DNA of 64,000 nt from Comamonas badia DSM 17552 (GCF_000484635.1 NZ_AXVM01000001.1:310001-374000); one strand, 5' to 3'. Positions 7,905-15,898 are shown, counted from the stretch's first letter. The notes: generated by a model not told the origin, from the sequence alone. Numbers and translations: made by a program.

Positions 7905-8446
7905 CGGCATCATCGACCGGCCAACCGGCGCGCTTCCTGCCGCTGGAACAGGCGGACTTCCAGCGCCTGGAACACGCAGGCTACCTAAAAGGCCTTTTAC
8001 AGCCTTTTAAGGGTAAGGGGAGTCTGGAGACCTGGGCCAGCCAGTGCGCAGCGCTGCGCGACGACGTGATTGGCCTGGCGCAGCGGCGCGTGCTGCCCCA
8101 GGCGCGCGCCTATCCATTCAGTCTGCTCGACGTGCAACTGGCCCAGCAGGCCACTGGCGCAGGGACGACCTTCCTGCGCTGGCGCAACCTCGACCGTTCC
8201 TCCATGGGCGTGGCGTTGTGGGAGGCCCTGCTGGCCAACCCCGCGACGCCGGCCTCGCTGATCGACGAGCTGTACGCGATGGAACTGCAGCGCATCGTGC
8301 TGAACATGCAGATCAGCCTGACCCACAGCATCGCTCGCCAAGCCCTGGAATGCGCCAGCAAGGCCGCCCAGGCCGAAGCGGCTTACCTGCGGCGCGTCCA
8401 CGGGCATACCGCGGCCGTTCCACCCACCACCAAGGAGTCACCATGA
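7901..8446 (+). CDS. DUF3158 family protein
   Basis: A 181-residue protein of the DUF3158 family that sits between the PFL_4669-family gene and ssb in ICEs of this group. It is largely helical, with a conserved LEQADFQRLEHAGYLKGLLQPFKGKGSL opening and a middle FLRWRNLDRSSMGVALWEALL stretch. No catalytic motif is apparent. The start overlaps the upstream stop by 4 nt and its own stop overlaps the ssb start by 4 nt, so the three genes are translated as a coupled set. A role around single-stranded DNA handling is possible from context only. Confidence 0.82.
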   Translation: MTASSTGQPARFLPLEQADFQRLEHAGYLKGLLQPFKGKGSLETWASQCAALRDDVIGLAQRRVLPQARAYPFSLLDVQLAQQATGAGTTFLRWRNLDRSSMGVALWEALLANPATPASLIDELYAMELQRIVLNMQISLTHSIARQALECASKAAQAEAAYLRRVHGHTAAVPPTTKESP

Positions 8447-8826
8447 GCACGCACTTCGTCGGCGAGGGCAACATCGGTTCTGCGCCAGACTACCGCGAAT
8501 TCCCGAACGGCAACGACGAGCCGCGCCGGCTGCTGCGCCTGAACGTCTATTTCGACAACCCGATCCCGAAGAAGGATGGCGAGTTCGAGGACCGCGGCGG
8601 CTTCTGGGCGCCGGTGGAACTGTGGCACCGCGACGCCGACCACTGGAAAGACCTGTACCAGAAGGGCATGCGCGTGCTGGTCGAGGGTCGCACCGTGCGC
8701 GATGAATGGGAGGACGCCGACGAGAACGAGCGCGTCACGTTCAAGGTCGAGGCCCGGCGCGTCGGCATCCTGCCGTACCGCATCGAGTCGGTGACCCTCA
8801 GCGCCAAGCCGGCCGGCGGGCAGTAG
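8443..8826 (+). CDS. ssb: Single-stranded DNA-binding protein, ICE type
   Basis: A 127-residue OB-fold SSB of the short ICE/plasmid kind. It has an N-terminal STHFVGEGNIGSAPDYREFP strand region, a middle GFWAPVELWHRDADHWKDLYQKGMRVLVEGRT core, and an EARRVGILPYRIESVTL closing strand. It lacks the long acidic-tipped C-terminal tail (DDDIPF) that recruits partners in chromosomal SSB. It should coat single-stranded ICE DNA during replication or transfer. The start overlaps the DUF3158 stop (ATGA), with GGAG upstream. Topoisomerase III follows after a 289-nt gap that contains the third palindrome. Confidence 0.88.
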   Translation: MSTHFVGEGNIGSAPDYREFPNGNDEPRRLLRLNVYFDNPIPKKDGEFEDRGGFWAPVELWHRDADHWKDLYQKGMRVLVEGRTVRDEWEDADENERVTFKVEARRVGILPYRIESVTLSAKPAGGQ

Positions 8827-8888
8827 CTCGCCCGTCGCCGTCCCCCGAGGGCGGCTGTAGCAACCGTCATACGCCCGCCATGCACCAG

Positions 8889-8905
8889 CTATCCCCAGGG
8901 GATAG
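8889..8905. repeat. Palindrome copy 3, CTATCCCCAGGGGATAG
   Basis: Third identical 17-bp palindrome, again extended by AG/CT to 21 bp, in the 289-nt gap between ssb and topB. The following sequence (CGAAACGACG, CGCCTGCTGCG and TTGCGGTTTG at about 8941-8978) parallels that after copy 2. The rest of the gap holds GC-rich inverted repeats but no small gene I can support. Confidence 0.7.
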
Positions 8906-9115
8906 CTCCAGGGTGTTCCACCGAGTTCCAGTCGCCCTCCCGAAACGACGCGCCTGCTGCGCCAGCCGTTGCGGTTTGCGCGGACCGCTGCGGCAACGGA
9001 TCGCCTGCCGATCACAAAGCGGTGTCTGCATCAATCGACTTCCTTGCTGCCGGCATCTCCTGGCCCCGCCAAGCTGACGCCCATCCGATGAACCGCACAT
9101 TTCCAAGGAGGCTTC

Positions 9116-11131
9116 ATGCGCGTTTTCCTGTGCGAGAAGCCGTCCCAGGGCAAGGACATCGCCCGAGTGCTGGGTGCCGGTCAACGCGGCAACGGCTGCT
9201 ACAGCGGCGCGGGTGTCGTCGTGACCTGGTGCATCGGTCATCTGGTGGAGGCGGTTCCGCCCGAAGGCTACGGCGAGCAATACAAGCGCTGGGCCATCGA
9301 GCAGCTGCCCATTCTTCCTGAGCGTTGGCGTGTCGAGCCCAAGGCGGCGACCGCAGCGCAATTCAAGGTCGTGCAGCAGCTCGTCGCCAAGGCGGGCGAG
9401 CTGGTGATTGCGACCGACGCCGACCGCGAGGGCGAGATGATCGCCCGCGAGATCATCGAGCTATGCGGCTACCGCGGGCCGATTCAGCGCCTGTGGCTGT
9501 CGGCGCTCAACGATGCGTCGATCCGCAAGGCGCTGGGCGCGCTCAAACCGTCCGCCGAGACGCTGCCGCTGTATTTCTCCGCACTCGCCCGATCGCGCGC
9601 CGACTGGCTGATCGGCATGAACCTGAGCCGGCTGTTCACCCTGCTCGGGCGCCATGCCGGCTATACCGGCGTGCTGTCGGTGGGGCGCGTGCAGACGCCG
9701 ACGCTGAAGTTGGTCGTGGACCGCGATCGCGAGATCGCGCGATTCGTCTGCGTACCGTTCTGGGCCATCGAGGTTGCGCTTTCGCATGCAGGCCAGTCCT
9801 TCGTCGCAAGCTGGACGCCGCCGCAAGGCAGCACCGACGATGCGGGCCGCTGCCTGCAACAGCCGGTGGCGCAGCAGGCCGCCGAGCGCCTGCGCACGGC
9901 CGGCTCCGCCCAGGTGCTGTCGGTAGAAACCGAGCGCGTTCGCGAAGGGCCGCCGCTGCCGTTCGACCTGGGCACGCTGCAGGAGGTGTGCTCCAAGCAG
10001 TTGGGCCTCGACGTGCAGGAGACGCTGGACATTGCCCAGGCGCTGTACGAGACGCACAAGGCGACAACGTATCCGCGCTCGGATTCGGGCTACCTGCCCG
10101 AGAGTATGCTGGCCGAGGTACCGACCGTACTCGACAGCCTGATCAAGACCGACCCCAGCCTGCGGCCGCTGATCGAGCGCCTGGATCGCCAACAGCGCTC
10201 ACGTGCATGGAACGACGGCAAGGTGTCGGCTCACCACGGCATCATCCCGACGCTGGAGCCCGCCAACCTGTCGGCCATGAACGAGAAGGAACTGGCCGTC
10301 TACCGGCTGATCCGCGCCCATTACCTCGCGCAGTTCCTCCCGCACCATGAGTTCGACCGGACGGTGGCGCAGTTCTCGTGCGGCAGTCAGTCGCTGGCGG
10401 CCGTGGGCAAGCAGATCGCCGTCATCGGCTGGCGTGAGGTGCTGGCGACGCCGGGGCCGGACGATGCCGATGGCGAGGATGCGCAGCGCAGCCAGGTGCT
10501 GCCCGCCCTGCATGCGGGCCTGTCCTGCCCGGTCGGAAAGGTGGATCTCAAGGCGCTGAAGACGCTGCCGCCCAAACCCTACACGCAGGGCGAGCTGATC
10601 AAGGCCATGAAGACCGTCGCCAAGTTCGTGACCGACCCGCGCCTGAAACAGAAGCTGCGAGATACCACCGGCATCGGCACCGAGGCGACACGCGCCAACA
10701 TCATCAACGGTCTGATCGGTCGCGGCTACCTGGTCAAGAAAGGCCGCGCCGTCCGCGCTTCCGACGCGGCATTCACGCTCATCGACGCGGTGCCCTCAGC
10801 CATCGCCGACCCCGGCACCACGGCGGTGTGGGAGCAGGCGCTCGACATGATCGAGGCCGGCCAGATGGCGCTGGACACCTTCATCGAGAAGCAGTCCGTG
10901 TGGGTCGGCCAGCTCGTGCAGCAGTACCGCGGCGCAACGCTCTCGCTCAAGCTGCCGCCGGCGCCGGCCTGCCCGCAGTGCGCCGCACCGATGCAGCAGC
11001 GCACGGGCAAGAGCGGCGCGTTCTGGTCCTGCTCGCGCTACCCGGACTGCAAGGGCACGTTGCCGATCGAGTCCCCGACGGGCCGGCGCAGCGCACCGCG
11101 CAAGCGGCGCGCTGCCTCCAAGGCGTCCTGA
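9116..11131 (+). CDS. topB: DNA topoisomerase III
   Basis: A 671-residue type IA topoisomerase. The TOPRIM domain starts at MRVFLCEKPSQGKDIARVLG and carries the metal site ATDADREGEM near residue 100. The GRVQTPTL motif lies near 190, and the catalytic tyrosine sits in TTYPRSDSGYLPES at about residue 318. A C-terminal four-cysteine zinc finger (CPQC ... CSRYPDCKG, about 618-645) ends the protein, as in plasmid and ICE TopB. It decatenates DNA by passing single strands, helping separate ICE replication or transfer intermediates. An AAGGAGG-type ribosome site precedes the ATG. This gene ends the replication module; the ars cargo follows on the other strand. Confidence 0.95.
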   Translation: MRVFLCEKPSQGKDIARVLGAGQRGNGCYSGAGVVVTWCIGHLVEAVPPEGYGEQYKRWAIEQLPILPERWRVEPKAATAAQFKVVQQLVAKAGELVIATDADREGEMIAREIIELCGYRGPIQRLWLSALNDASIRKALGALKPSAETLPLYFSALARSRADWLIGMNLSRLFTLLGRHAGYTGVLSVGRVQTPTLKLVVDRDREIARFVCVPFWAIEVALSHAGQSFVASWTPPQGSTDDAGRCLQQPVAQQAAERLRTAGSAQVLSVETERVREGPPLPFDLGTLQEVCSKQLGLDVQETLDIAQALYETHKATTYPRSDSGYLPESMLAEVPTVLDSLIKTDPSLRPLIERLDRQQRSRAWNDGKVSAHHGIIPTLEPANLSAMNEKELAVYRLIRAHYLAQFLPHHEFDRTVAQFSCGSQSLAAVGKQIAVIGWREVLATPGPDDADGEDAQRSQVLPALHAGLSCPVGKVDLKALKTLPPKPYTQGELIKAMKTVAKFVTDPRLKQKLRDTTGIGTEATRANIINGLIGRGYLVKKGRAVRASDAAFTLIDAVPSAIADPGTTAVWEQALDMIEAGQMALDTFIEKQSVWVGQLVQQYRGATLSLKLPPAPACPQCAAPMQQRTGKSGAFWSCSRYPDCKGTLPIESPTGRRSAPRKRRAASKAS

Positions 11132-11650
11132 TCCTCGCTTCCCCCTGCCGCGCCGGCCACTTCACTGGCGGCGAGGCAAACGTCCCGCACCGCGCGGGAC
11201 TCCAAAGCGCGCGTCTCCTTCTGCAACGGTGTGCGCGCCCCGTCTGCCCGCCATCGGGTGACGGGGCGAGAAGGTCATTGCTCCACGAATCGCGCCCGCC
11301 GCCATTCCCTTGATCGGTGTGCCTTGCCTCGGCCACGAGGGGCTTCCTGACGCCTTGCCGCCGCGCGAGCCGTGAGGAGGCCCCTTGGGCCGAGGGTATT
11401 CCGTGCCGGTGCCCGCCGGCGGAACAATGGGCTCCCTTTGTGCGCGTATGCGTGCCAAAGGTTTCCGGCCCCAGCCACGAAACGGGCCGGGTGCGATTGC
11501 TGATGCAGCGAACGGCTTTGACGACGGCCCGCGCTGACGCAGCCCACAGGTGGTTTTCCTTCCTCTCCAGCCGAAGGCCCGCGTGGCCTTCGGCGATTAG
11601 TCATTTCACTGATGCACCTCTGTGTCCCGGGATGTCCTTGCGAGGGCACA
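11132..11650. other. Intergenic stretch between topB and the ars operon
   Basis: About 520 bases separate the convergent topB and ars operon. A perfect 10-bp hairpin GCCGAAGGCC ... GGCCTTCGGC (11570-11594) lies near the ars end but has no U-tract on either strand. Other GC-rich short repeats are scattered. No convincing gene, transposase remnant or target-site duplication was seen, so the way the ars block entered is not visible. Confidence 0.5.
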
Positions 11651-12481
11651 TCACAGTGACATTCGACGTCCAAGCAGCACGGCGCTCGAAGGACAAAGGC
11701 TTGCGGCCTGCCGTGTGGCAAGGATGGCCGCCGGTGCGGCGCTGCGCTCGATTGGCTTGAAGCCCGCGCGCTCGAAGAACGGCGCAGCCGTCGTGGTCAG
11801 CAACCAGGCGTCGCGCCCGCCCTCGTCGAAGGCACGGCGCAGCAGCAGTGCGAACATTCCGCCGCCGATGCCGCGATGGCGTGCGTGTGGCAGCACCACC
11901 AGGGAGCGCACGAGCACGTCTCGGCCCAGGCGCTCGAAGCCGCCGTAGCCCACGCGCTCGCCGGACACCGTGGCATAGGCGAAGAAGCTGCGCCCTGGTT
12001 CGGCCAGGTCGTCCGTGGGAAGCACGGCCTCTTGCAAAGCCAGGGCGAGGTCCGGGTCGCTGCCGGCGATCGGCGTATCCACCAGCAGCGGCGTGCCATC
12101 CTCCTTGCGGTTCTCGCCCGCCGGTCGTTGCGGCAGCAGGTCGATCACCATGTCCGAGGGGCGGCACAGGCGCACGCCCGAGCGCGACACCACGATGGGC
12201 CGATTGATGAGGATCGGGTACGCCAGCATCTGATCGATCAACTGGTCGTCGCTCCAATGCGCGGCATCCAGGCCCAGTTCCTTGTAGGGCGTGCCCTTGA
12301 TGCGCAACACATCCCGCACGCCCATGCCCATCCGCGCGATCAGCGCCTTCAAGGTCTCGCGGTCGGGCGGCGTCTTCAGGTACTCGATGACCGTGGGCTC
12401 GATGCCGCTGGCGCGGATCAGCGCCAGCGTGTTGCGCGACGTGCCGCAGTCCGGGTTGTGGTAGATCGTGACGGTACTCAT
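11651..12481 (-). CDS. arsC: Fusion of glutaredoxin-type arsenate reductase (ArsC) and ArsN2 acetyltransferase
   Basis: A single 276-codon frame joins two enzymes. Residues 1 to about 118 are a thioredoxin-fold ArsC with catalytic Cys12 (YHNPDCGTSR) and the arsenate-binding arginines R60, R94 and R107 in the positions of the plasmid R773 enzyme. It reduces arsenate to arsenite using glutathione and glutaredoxin. After a short polar linker, residues about 135-276 are a GNAT domain of the ArsN2 type, with the acetyl-CoA loop near LPHARHRGIGGGM. ATG at 12481 overlaps the ACR3 stop by 4 nt; longer in-frame starts inside ACR3 are rejected. Last gene of the operon. Confidence 0.85.
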   Translation of the reverse strand: MSTVTIYHNPDCGTSRNTLALIRASGIEPTVIEYLKTPPDRETLKALIARMGMGVRDVLRIKGTPYKELGLDAAHWSDDQLIDQMLAYPILINRPIVVSRSGVRLCRPSDMVIDLLPQRPAGENRKEDGTPLLVDTPIAGSDPDLALALQEAVLPTDDLAEPGRSFFAYATVSGERVGYGGFERLGRDVLVRSLVVLPHARHRGIGGGMFALLLRRAFDEGGRDAWLLTTTAAPFFERAGFKPIERSAAPAAILATRQAASLCPSSAVLLGRRMSL

Positions 12482-13569
12482 GCCGGATGCCTCGCTGCGT
12501 TGCGCGGGGCCTGTTCGTACCAGGCGCGGGAACGGTTGACCACGCGCACCACCAGCAGCATCACCGGCACTTCGATCAGCACGCCGACCACGGTGGCGAG
12601 GGCCGCGCCGGAATGGAAGCCGAACAGGCTGATGGCCGCTGCCACTGCCAGCTCGAAAAAGTTGCTGGCACCGATCAACGCCGAGGGACACGCGATGTTG
12701 TGCTTCTCGCCGACCCTGCGGTTGAGCCAGTAGGCGAGGCCGGAATTGAAGAACACCTGGATCAGAATGGGTACGGCGAGCATGGCGATCACCAGCGGCT
12801 GTCGCAGGATGGCCTGGCCCTGGAAGGCGAATAGCAACACCAGCGTCAGCAGCAGCGCTGCGATTGAGAGCGGGCCGAGGCGCTCCAGCGCGCGGTCGAA
12901 CGCGGCCTGTCCACGACGCAGCAGCGAGCGGCGCCACACCTGCGCGAGGACGACGGGGATGATGATGTAGAGCACCACTGAGGTCAGCAGCGTGTCCCAC
13001 GGCACGGTGATCGCCGACAGGCCCAGCAGCAGCCCGACGATGGGCGCGAAGGCGAACACCATGATGGTGTCGTTCAGCGCCACCTGCGACAGAGTGAATA
13101 CCGGGTCGCCGCCGGTCAGTCGGCTCCACACGAACACCATCGCTGTGCACGGTGCGGCGGCCAGCAGGATCAGGCCGGCGACGTAGCTGTCGAGCTGGTC
13201 GGCCGGCAGCCAGTCGGCGAAGACGTGGCGGATGAACAGCCAGGCCAGCAGTGCCATCGAGAACGGCTTGACCGCCCAGTTGACGAACAGCGTCACGCCG
13301 ATGCCACGCCAGTGCTGGCGAACCTGGCCGAGCGCGCCGAAATCCACCTTGAGCAGCATCGGGATCACCATGACCCATATGAGCAGGCCGACCGGCAGGT
13401 TGACCTGGGCCACTTCCATGCGGCCGACGGCCTGGAACGCGCCAGGCGCGAGCTGGCCCAGGGCGATGCCGGCGACGATGCACAGCAGCACCCACACCGT
13501 CAGGTAGCGCTCGAAGATGCTCATCGAGAACGATGGCGTGGCGGCGACGGCTTCGGTCTGTACGGTCAT
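12478..13569 (-). CDS. arsB: ACR3-family arsenite efflux transporter
   Basis: A 363-residue membrane protein of the ACR3 (BART superfamily) type with about ten hydrophobic segments. The diagnostic AAAPCTAMVFVWSRLTGGDP segment carries the conserved membrane cysteine needed for arsenite transport. An N-terminal SIFERYLTVWVLLCI stretch and a second half-repeat with GLAYWLNRR also fit. It exports arsenite made by the two reductases in the operon, using the proton gradient. The gene follows the phosphatase-type arsC by 9 nt and overlaps the arsC-arsN2 start by 4 nt. ACR3 is often labelled arsB although it is unrelated to the ArsB family. Confidence 0.93.
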   Translation of the reverse strand: MTVQTEAVAATPSFSMSIFERYLTVWVLLCIVAGIALGQLAPGAFQAVGRMEVAQVNLPVGLLIWVMVIPMLLKVDFGALGQVRQHWRGIGVTLFVNWAVKPFSMALLAWLFIRHVFADWLPADQLDSYVAGLILLAAAPCTAMVFVWSRLTGGDPVFTLSQVALNDTIMVFAFAPIVGLLLGLSAITVPWDTLLTSVVLYIIIPVVLAQVWRRSLLRRGQAAFDRALERLGPLSIAALLLTLVLLFAFQGQAILRQPLVIAMLAVPILIQVFFNSGLAYWLNRRVGEKHNIACPSALIGASNFFELAVAAAISLFGFHSGAALATVVGVLIEVPVMLLVVRVVNRSRAWYEQAPRNAARHPA

Positions 13570-13578
13570 CGTGCTACC

Positions 13579-14076
13579 TCACTGCTTGCCGATGACGCGC
13601 AGCTCATGCTGCAGCGACATGGCATCGAGCCGTTGGAGCGGCAGCGACAGGAACAGCTCGATGCGACGCTTGAGCGTCAACGCGGCGTCCATGAACGCCT
13701 TGCGCTGCTGTTCCTCGCTGCCTTCGACGGCGGCCGGATCGGGCACGCCCCAATGGGCCGACACCGGCTTGCCCGGCCATACGGGACACACCTCGCCAGC
13801 GGCGTTGTCGCAGACGGTGAAGATGAAATCGAACACCGGCGCACCGGGCGCCACGAATTCGTCCCAGCTCTTGCTGCGGTAGCCGGTCGTTGGCAGGCGC
13901 AGGCGCTCCAGCGTGGCGAGCGCCAGCGGGTGGACTTCGCCCTTGGGGTGGCTCCCCGCCGAGTAGGCGCGAAACCGTCCCAGGCCCAGTTCGTTGAGGA
14001 TGCCTTCGGCCAGGATGGAACGCGCCGAATTTCCGGTGCAGATGAACAGCGCGTTGTAGGTGGTTTCAGTCGTCAT
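13579..14076 (-). CDS. arsC: Arsenate reductase, low-molecular-weight phosphatase type
   Basis: A 165-residue protein with the LMW-PTPase P-loop CTGNSARS (Cys13) and the later cysteine pair VCDNAAGEVCPVWPG of thioredoxin-linked arsenate reductases. Family members reduce arsenate through a cascade of three cysteines, or act as aryl phosphatases. The ars context supports the former. The C-terminal tail (LFLSLPLQRLDAMSLQHELRVIGK) is typical of versions encoded beside ACR3. It lies between the arsI-like gene and ACR3 with gaps of 12 and 9 nt. Two arsenate reductases of unrelated fold therefore share this operon. Confidence 0.92.
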   Translation of the reverse strand: MTTETTYNALFICTGNSARSILAEGILNELGLGRFRAYSAGSHPKGEVHPLALATLERLRLPTTGYRSKSWDEFVAPGAPVFDFIFTVCDNAAGEVCPVWPGKPVSAHWGVPDPAAVEGSEEQQRKAFMDAALTLKRRIELFLSLPLQRLDAMSLQHELRVIGKQ

Positions 14077-14088
14077 CGATGCCTCGCG

Positions 14089-14553
14089 TCAGCAGCAAGA
14101 AGCAGCCCGTTTCGCGGCGGCGCGACTGTCACTCGGCGCGCAGCAAGCCGGAGCTGTGCCCGGCGCGGGCTGCGGCGCTTCGTTGAACACGGGGATGTTG
14201 CCCAGCGTGTGGAAATGCTCCCAGGCCACGCCCTGCGGGTCGGTGACCCAGTGCTTCTCACTGCGTGCATAGCAGCAGGTCGTGGTGCCTTCGTCGAGCA
14301 GCGCCATGTCGGCAGCCTGCGCGCGGGCCTTCAGGGCGGTGAGTTCGTCGGCGTCATCGGTCTGGATGCCCAGGTGGTCGATGCCCGGCTTGCTGCCGCG
14401 CGTGGAGATGGCGAAGTTGACCGGCGGGTCTTCGAGCATCCACTTCGCGTAGTCGGCCTCGATGCGAGCCGGCTGCGCGGCGAACAGTTGGGAATAGAAG
14501 CCGATGCTGCGATTCAGGTCATCGACGTGCAGGTGGACGTGGAAGCGTTTCAT
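14089..14553 (-). CDS. arsI: ArsI/CadI-family vicinal-oxygen-chelate metalloenzyme
   Basis: A 154-residue glyoxalase/VOC-fold protein. Metal ligands are apparent in MKRFHVHLHV (His), GIDHLGIQ (His) and VAWEHFHT (Glu). A vicinal cysteine pair in TTCCYARSEKHWVTDPQG matches the As(III)-binding CC of ArsI, the C-As lyase that demethylates methylarsenite. The same pair occurs in CadI-type relatives, so the substrate is not certain. The C-terminal tail has further CC pairs (PACCAPSDS, ASCC at the end), unusual and possibly metal-binding. It is second in the operon, 11 nt after arsR. Confidence 0.85.
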   Translation of the reverse strand: MKRFHVHLHVDDLNRSIGFYSQLFAAQPARIEADYAKWMLEDPPVNFAISTRGSKPGIDHLGIQTDDADELTALKARAQAADMALLDEGTTTCCYARSEKHWVTDPQGVAWEHFHTLGNIPVFNEAPQPAPGTAPACCAPSDSRAAAKRAASCC

Positions 14554-14564
14554 GGAGGTTCCTT

Positions 14565-14894
14565 TCAGCAGGAGGCGCAGGCACGGGTGGATTCATTGGC
14601 CTCGCACACGCCACCTTGGCAGCAGTGCTCGGTCAGGTAGCCGAGCAGCCCGTTCATATGGGCGAAGTCGGCGCGGTAGATCAGGTTGCGGCCCTGTTGC
14701 TCGATGGTGACGAGGCCGGCATGGGCCAGCTCCTTCAGATGGAAGGACAGGGTGTTGCGGGCCACGTCGAGCTGGTCGGCCAGGACGCTGGGCGTGAGCC
14801 CTTCGGGGCCGGCGACGACCAGGGCGCGGAACACGCGAAGGCGCTGGGTGTGGGCCAGGGCGCCCAGGGCGGAAACGGCTTGGGTCTCGTTCAT
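14565..14894 (-). CDS. arsR: ArsR-family arsenite-responsive repressor
   Basis: A 109-residue winged-helix repressor of the ArsR/SmtB family: ALAHTQRLRVFRALV as first helix, LADQLDVARNTLSFHLKELAHAGLV as the recognition region. The As(III) site is probably C-terminal, C91, C92 and C97 (EHCCQGGVC). This resembles the Acidithiobacillus ferrooxidans ArsR type rather than the R773 type, which has CxC in the DNA-binding helix. It should release the operator at 14897-14920 when arsenite binds. First gene of the five-gene minus-strand operon. Confidence 0.93.
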   Translation of the reverse strand: MNETQAVSALGALAHTQRLRVFRALVVAGPEGLTPSVLADQLDVARNTLSFHLKELAHAGLVTIEQQGRNLIYRADFAHMNGLLGYLTEHCCQGGVCEANESTRACASC

Positions 14895-14896
14895 AG

Positions 14897-14920
14897 TTCA
14901 ATAATACAACATCTATTGAA
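14897..14920 (-). promoter_or_regulatory. ArsR operator in the ars promoter
   Basis: TTCAATA (14897-14903) and TATTGAA (14914-14920) form a 7-bp inverted repeat with a 10-nt spacer, 2 nt upstream of the arsR start in an AT-rich patch. This matches the size and composition of ArsR/SmtB-family operators, so autoregulation is likely. Confidence 0.75.
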
Positions 14921-15033
14921 TCATTGTGCAAGCACATCGCAATAGAGGACCGGGCGCGCCCGACCCCAATCGGGGACGCCACTGCGCCCGATTGCTGCGT
15001 GACGCGGCTATCTGATAGTCCGAAGCTCACCCT

Positions 15034-15146
15034 CATGCGTTGCTGACCGTCGTCAGCGGCATGCCCTGGCAGTCCCGGTCTTCAAGACTGCAACGCGGTT
15101 CGCCGCGTTGACCGATCCAGTCCGCTTCGCATCGCCCACCGCGGAC
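15034..15146 (+). ncRNA. Multi-hairpin leader RNA element, copy A
   Basis: First of four related elements. Hairpin 1 is CATGC/GCATG flanking GCTGAC/GTCAGC (15034-15063 region). Hairpin 2 is GCAGTC (15069-15074) with GACTGC (15086-15091) around a loop ending TTCAA. Hairpin 3 is AACGCGG (15092-15098), loop TTCG, CCGCGTT (15103-15109). Hairpin 4 is GTCCGC (15120-15125) with GCGGAC (15141-15146). Stem bases covary with the other copies. It lies about 100 nt upstream of the gene at 15244, in the leader, so a cis-regulatory RNA is likely. Confidence 0.65.
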
Positions 15147-15188
15147 GCTCGCCGGCCTGGCGACGATGCACTTTTGTCAACCACCCGA

Positions 15189-15223
15189 GGGGAACCCCAT
15201 CCCCTGCGGGATGCGTGCTCCCC
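15189..15223 (+). promoter_or_regulatory. Split-stem hairpin just before the ribosome site
   Basis: Outer stem GGGGA (15189-15193) with TCCCC (15219-15223) encloses a perfect inner hairpin CATCCC-CTGC-GGGATG (15198-15213). The ribosome site AAGGAG (15232-15236) of the gene at 15244 starts 9 nt later. Same design as the leaders of several genes up to 22.8 kb. Confidence 0.55.
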
Positions 15224-15243
15224 GACCCACCAAGGAGCACGGC

Positions 15244-15480
15244 ATGTCTGAACTTTCCGCATCTTCCTGCGCAACCGCAGTGCGCAGTGGTGCGCTGGCG
15301 CTGGCCTGGACCGGCAAGCGTTTGCCGCTACAGGTGCTGCGCAGCGCGGCCGGCCACTACATCGGCACGCAAGACGACGAAGGCCCGGTATCGCGGGAGT
15401 CCGTCGAGTATTTCCCGACCCACCTCGCAGCACAGCGCGCCCTGGATACCCATGCCTGGACACAGCGCGCTCACCCCTGA
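15244..15480 (+). CDS. Small hypothetical ICE protein (78 aa)
   Basis: A short, soluble protein with the pattern SGALALAWTGKRLPLQVLRSAAGHYIGTQDDEGPVSRESVEYF, which looks like a small beta-sheet domain, then a helix (HLAAQRALDTHAW). I recognise no named family. The ATG at 15244 is chosen because AAGGAG lies at 15232-15236 and a structured leader ends just before. It is preceded by RNA element copy A and followed after 25 nt by the next gene, so the two are probably one transcript. Confidence 0.7.
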   Translation: MSELSASSCATAVRSGALALAWTGKRLPLQVLRSAAGHYIGTQDDEGPVSRESVEYFPTHLAAQRALDTHAWTQRAHP

Positions 15481-15505
15481 TTCCCACCCTTCAAGGAGTT
15501 CTCTC

Positions 15506-15898
15506 ATGAATCTGTCTTTACCCGAAGACGTGCTCGATCAGATGGCGCTGGAACAGGCGCACTTCGACGCTGCACCGCAGGCCTTCTTCGAGGCCTGGAA
15601 GCGCGGCGCGCAGATCGCCGGCCACGAGTGGTTCGGCGACGGCACACGCGAAGGTCTGCAGCGTGCCACCACCAAGTGGGACCTGCGGCCCAACATGCTG
15701 ATGCTCAACGACGCCCTGGGCGTGCTGAGCAGCGGTCAACGCATGTTCCTGTCCGCGATGGTGAGCTTCTACAACTCCCGCGAGGGCGGCGCGATGCTCA
15801 AGCGTTGCGGCTTCGAGGGGCTGTCCGACTTCGGCGGCCTCGATCTGGAACGGCGCCAGGTCATCGCTGACCTCACGCTGCACTACAACGGCTGGTGA
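15506..15898 (+). CDS. Hypothetical ICE protein (130 aa)
   Basis: A helical, acidic 130-residue protein of unknown family. Landmarks are MNLSLPEDVLDQMALEQAHFDAAPQ, a KRGAQIAGHEWFGDG segment and ALGVLSSGQRMFLSAMVSFYNSREGGAMLKR. No catalytic motif, signal peptide or membrane segment is visible. The ATG at 15506 has AAGGAG upstream. It appears co-transcribed with the 78-aa gene, 25 nt before it. Function unknown. Confidence 0.72.
   Translation: MNLSLPEDVLDQMALEQAHFDAAPQAFFEAWKRGAQIAGHEWFGDGTREGLQRATTKWDLRPNMLMLNDALGVLSSGQRMFLSAMVSFYNSREGGAMLKRCGFEGLSDFGGLDLERRQVIADLTLHYNGW

Noticed and set aside
11651-13495. Longer start for the ArsC-ArsN2 frame, reaching back through the ACR3 gene
   Set aside because: The upstream part is an out-of-frame reading of ACR3. 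ArsC begins at the ATG at 12481 with the catalytic Cys at residue 12 as in known enzymes.
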